Positions 61,066 through 63,575 of a DNA stretch of 63,575 nucleotides are shown in pieces. The translations under genes were made by a program, and so were the position numbers. This DNA is from Candidatus Fermentibacter sp. (GTDB taxonomy: Bacteria > Fermentibacterota > Fermentibacteria > Fermentibacterales > Fermentibacteraceae). Under the pieces are notes generated by a model. It saw nothing but the letters and a program-made list of their open reading frames with translations. It searched no databases and was not told where the DNA came from. The stretch is taken from the NCBI GenBank assembly GCA_030373045.1, contig JAUCPW010000054.1, forward strand, positions 1 through 63,575, written 5' to 3'. Each line of letters starts with the position of its first letter. Positions within the stretch are counted from its first letter, which is position 1.

Positions 61066-62334
61066 TCACCTGACGTAGCCGAGATCTCTCAGGGAGCCGT
61101 CGAGCTCGCTCTCCCCGGCCGTGGCACGTTCCCGGCCCGGACGGACGGCCAGGTAGTCGGCGAGGTCGAGCAGCAGTACGCTGTCGGGAGGCAGCGGGCA
61201 CGTTTCGGACGGATCGGTCGAGAGATCGTAAGTGACCTCCTCTCCGGTATCCATGTCCCGTATGAGCACGAGATCGCCTCTCCGGACGGAAACCAGAGCC
61301 GCCCGCTTGGGCTCGCTGGACGGTACGTACCGGTCCGTGCACGGACCCGCCGAGAGATCCACCCCTTCGACGCCCCCGGGAACCGGTACGCCCGCTCTGG
61401 CCAGGATCGTGGGCATTATGTCCATGGAGGCCGCCAGATCGGTCCTCTCCGCCCCGCGCGGGATCCCCGGCCCGTTCGCGATGAGAGGTATCCGGAGCAC
61501 CTCCTGGAAGAGGGTCTTCCCGTGGCCGCATCCCCCGTGCTCGAGGAACTCCTCGCCGTGATCGGCCGTGACTATCACGAGAACGTCGTCCGCCCGGCCC
61601 GTGCTCCTGACTGCAGCGAGCAGCGTGCCGATCGCGGCATCCTGGAAGCGGACCTCCCCGTCGTACCTCGCAGTCAGCGAGGCAAGCTGTCCGGGGCGCA
61701 GCACCTCGTCCGACTCTCCGACCATCCAGAGGCTGTCGTCGGGCCATGGCACCCGTCCCGGCACGAACATCGTGTCGAAAGGCGAGGGGGGCGAGTACGG
61801 CTCGTGGGCCTCGTAGAGGTGAATCATCGCGAACCAGCGTTCTCCCGGGGGCAGCGAGTCGATCCAGCCCCGGAAGCTCTCTGCCACGTTCCCGTACTGG
61901 TGCCCCCCGGTCCCGTAGCAGATGAACGTATCGAAACCCGCGTCGAAGCCGAGGCCTGCCGAGAACCATGCCGAGCTGAAGCAGCCGAATGTCGCGTATC
62001 CGGCATCCCGGAGAACGGTTGCGAGGGTCGGGGTCGCCGGATCGAGGCCGTAGACCCTGTCGGCGCCCGCCCGGCACCCGTGTCCCTGCGGCGACATGCC
62101 GGTGAGGATCGTCGCGGCCGAGGGCATCGTCCAGGATGACTGGGACCGGGCGTCGGTGAACACCGTCCCCGTGCCGGCGAGGCTGTCGAGACATGGCGAC
62201 GTGTCCCTGTGATACCCGTAGCAGCCGAGATGGTCGGCTCTCACGGCATCCAGAACCACGAGGAGCACGTCAGGGCCCTCGATCCTGGGCGGCCGGCCGC
62301 AGCCGGTCAGGAAGAGCGGGGAAGCTGAAAGCAC
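61066..62334 (-). CDS. Sulfatase-like (alkaline phosphatase superfamily) lipoprotein
   Basis: 422 residues from a GTG at 62334, the only start codon in the open frame. It gives a short lipoprotein signal (SASPLFLTGC) without the usual positive charge. VLLVVLDAVRADHLGCYGY has the first metal Asp. SSWTMPSAATILTGM is the nucleophile region with Thr/Ser in place of the Cys modified in classic sulfatases. VIVTADHGEEFLEHGGCGHG supplies the later metal ligands. The substrate is probably a sulfate, phosphate or phosphonate ester. Confidence 0.83.
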   Translation of the reverse strand: MLSASPLFLTGCGRPPRIEGPDVLLVVLDAVRADHLGCYGYHRDTSPCLDSLAGTGTVFTDARSQSSWTMPSAATILTGMSPQGHGCRAGADRVYGLDPATPTLATVLRDAGYATFGCFSSAWFSAGLGFDAGFDTFICYGTGGHQYGNVAESFRGWIDSLPPGERWFAMIHLYEAHEPYSPPSPFDTMFVPGRVPWPDDSLWMVGESDEVLRPGQLASLTARYDGEVRFQDAAIGTLLAAVRSTGRADDVLVIVTADHGEEFLEHGGCGHGKTLFQEVLRIPLIANGPGIPRGAERTDLAASMDIMPTILARAGVPVPGGVEGVDLSAGPCTDRYVPSSEPKRAALVSVRRGDLVLIRDMDTGEEVTYDLSTDPSETCPLPPDSVLLLDLADYLAVRPGRERATAGESELDGSLRDLGYVR

Positions 62335-62584
62335 GAGAAAGAGAAGGCCCGGTAACCGGGCATCCCGTCCCGGGGATGCATGCTGCCTCGTTCAGGACAG
62401 GAGCTTTCTGTTCACCCGGGTACATGGGAAGACCCTCATCGCACCCTCCATCCGGGGACCCCTTTCCCCCTCCGCATCTTATGATGATGGCTGCGGGGAG
62501 GCAACCCTTCAGGCCCCATGGGGCGCGCCGCGCAGCCGCTCCTGTCCATGGGACCGGATCGATCGAGGGAAGGGGAGTGACGGC

Positions 62585-63575
62585 TTGAACACCGCCTTGG
62601 GCGCATGTCTGTCCCTTTCGGCGGCGGCTGCTGCCGGAATCCCGCGGCTGGAAGCACCTTTCGTCATCCAGCGGCACGGCGGGAGATTCGAGGCGGATCC
62701 GGTCGCCGACCAGTTTTTCGTGGACTGGAACGCTGACGGCATCAACGACATCGGCCGCAACTGGTCCGACCTCCCGGAGGGCAAGATCCGGATCTACCGC
62801 TTCTATCAGATCTTCCAGCCCCCTCTGTCCATGTCGTTCGTGCTCGGGGACAGCGCGGCCCGGGCTCCAGAGGAGGTGTGCGCCGACAATCTGACGGCCG
62901 GGCTGATGTCGAACCCCTTCTTCACCGACTGGGACGGAGACGGCCGCGGCGACCTCCTGGTCGGCCAGTTCATCGAGGGGATGATCAGGTTCTATCCGAA
63001 CCGCGGGACGGAGAGAGAACCCCTGTTCGGCGACTACACGTTCCTCAGGGCCGACTCGCGGGACATCACGACGACCTATTCCTGATGCACCGGCAACACG
63101 AATCCACAGGTCGTGGATTGGAACGGCGACGGGATCCCCGACATCATCTCCGGGCAGAGGCGGGGCGGCATAGACCTGTACGCCGGAAACGGCGACGGGA
63201 CTCTTCGTTACGCAGGTCACCCGGTCGATGCCGGCGGGAGCGAGATATCCACGAGCTACAACTCCTCCCCGTGGCTCGTCGACTGGAACGGAGACGGAGT
63301 GCTCGACCTCCTGCTGGCAGGATATCCGACCGACACCCTTCACGGGGGCCGGCTCGTGGTACTGCCGGGAATCCCTTCACCCGACGGAGTGCCTGTCTTC
63401 GACGCCACCGGCTGCATCGACCTGACCTTCCTCTGCGACCTGAGGCGGACCACCGCGCAGACCGGCGATCTCGACGGGGATGGAGACTGGGACCTTGTCC
63501 TGGGCTGCGAATCGGGGGAGGTCCTCTACTCCGAGAACACGGGATCGGATGGAGAACCCCGCTTCACCTCCAGCA
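62585..63575 (+). CDS. Secreted FG-GAP-repeat selenoprotein, in-frame TGA at 63083-63085 (partial)
   Basis: TTG start after GGGGAG, then a short signal-like segment (TALGACLSLSAAAAAGIP). Repeats with FVDWNADGINDI, FFTDWDGDGRGDLLVGQFIE, VVDWNGDGIPDIISGQ, LVDWNGDGVLDLLLAGY and DLDGDGDWDLVLGC follow. The frame has one TGA at codon 167, in ITTTYS-Sec-CTGNTNPQVV, and is open for the remaining 163 codons to the window edge with the same repeats on both sides. Sec next to Cys suggests a redox or metal site. A nonsense mutation is the alternative. The C-terminus, perhaps a sorting domain, is outside the window. Confidence 0.78.
63101..63119 (+). promoter_or_regulatory. Bacterial SECIS-like hairpin of the FG-GAP selenoprotein
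   Basis: AATCCAC and GTGGATT form a perfect seven-base stem around the loop AGGTC. The loop begins 22 bases after the TGA. The AGGUC loop is the same as the apical sequence of the E. coli fdhF element. Confidence 0.72.

Noticed and set aside
62270-63343. Long minus-strand open frame spanning the second in-frame TGA
   Set aside because: The plus strand shows unmistakable FG-GAP repeats on both sides of the TGA. The minus frame is their antisense shadow and also overlaps the sulfatase gene start.
1-63575. tRNA, rRNA, CRISPR arrays, prophage or integrase genes
   Set aside because: None was seen on reading both strands; short cloverleaf-like stems did not carry the conserved tRNA arms. A covariance-model search could still find a small RNA.

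Overview
The window is a GC-rich bacterial chromosome segment, densely packed on both strands. It appears to come from a Gram-negative lineage of the FCB type. The signs are a TonB-dependent receptor with a carboxypeptidase-regulatory-like domain, a PorV/FadL-type outer-membrane protein, many lipoproteins, and at least seven secreted proteins ending in a C-terminal domain that resembles type IX secretion sorting domains. Candidate phyla such as Fermentibacterota fit this picture, but that placement is an inference. TGA is the ordinary stop codon in many genes here. No rRNA, tRNA, CRISPR array or intact transposase was seen.

Layout: 1-3.3 kb holds a partial rmuC and two small operons. 3.4-5.3 kb has an AT-rich purine-biased stretch, then an AbiE-type toxin-antitoxin pair behind a palindromic operator. 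5.3-9.2 kb has exported proteins of unknown role and an XRE regulator/membrane-protein pair with two abutting operators. 9.5-12.3 kb and 25.3-27.7 kb are paralogous modules, each a TrmB-like regulator beside an FG-GAP/VCBS-repeat secreted protein. 13-25 kb has a beta-propeller lipoprotein, EcsC-like protein, an NADase-type glycan-binding protein, an NlpC/P60-like protein, a methyltransferase, a gingipain-like C25 peptidase and an M29 aminopeptidase. 28-35 kb carries twin DUF4230 proteins, outer-membrane and secreted proteins. 35-40 kb has a VOC protein, a cation exchanger, a probable secreted selenoprotein, a flavin-binding protein and a beta-helix protein. 40-45 kb has a V4R-like trio with a cysteine desulfurase, then a Fur/PerR regulator and a peroxiredoxin. 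45-54 kb has a secreted SGNH-like protein, an S41-like lipoprotein, a TonB receptor with a propeller lipoprotein, YitT, a nitroreductase and a polytopic membrane protein. 54-59.6 kb has formate-tetrahydrofolate ligase, a Spy-like protein and a complete zur-znuACB zinc operon. 59.8-63.6 kb has a glucosaminidase, a sulfatase-like lipoprotein and a second probable selenoprotein that runs off the window.

The main discovery is two secreted proteins whose reading frames are interrupted by a single in-frame TGA. Each TGA is followed at the right distance by a hairpin with a GGU apical loop, as expected of a bacterial SECIS. In the Omp28/thioredoxin-like protein the TGA sits exactly where the first Cys of CxxC should be (UGTC). 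In the FG-GAP-repeat protein it directly precedes a Cys (U-C). Together they suggest an exported, partly sorting-domain-tagged selenoproteome.

A second theme is a family of dispersed non-autonomous repeats with termini GGGGTCAGGCTACTTTTGCG and its inverse. At least six copies lie in this window, one of which forms the end of a coding region. Two genes (a TrmB-like regulator and formate-tetrahydrofolate ligase) appear to use CTG starts.
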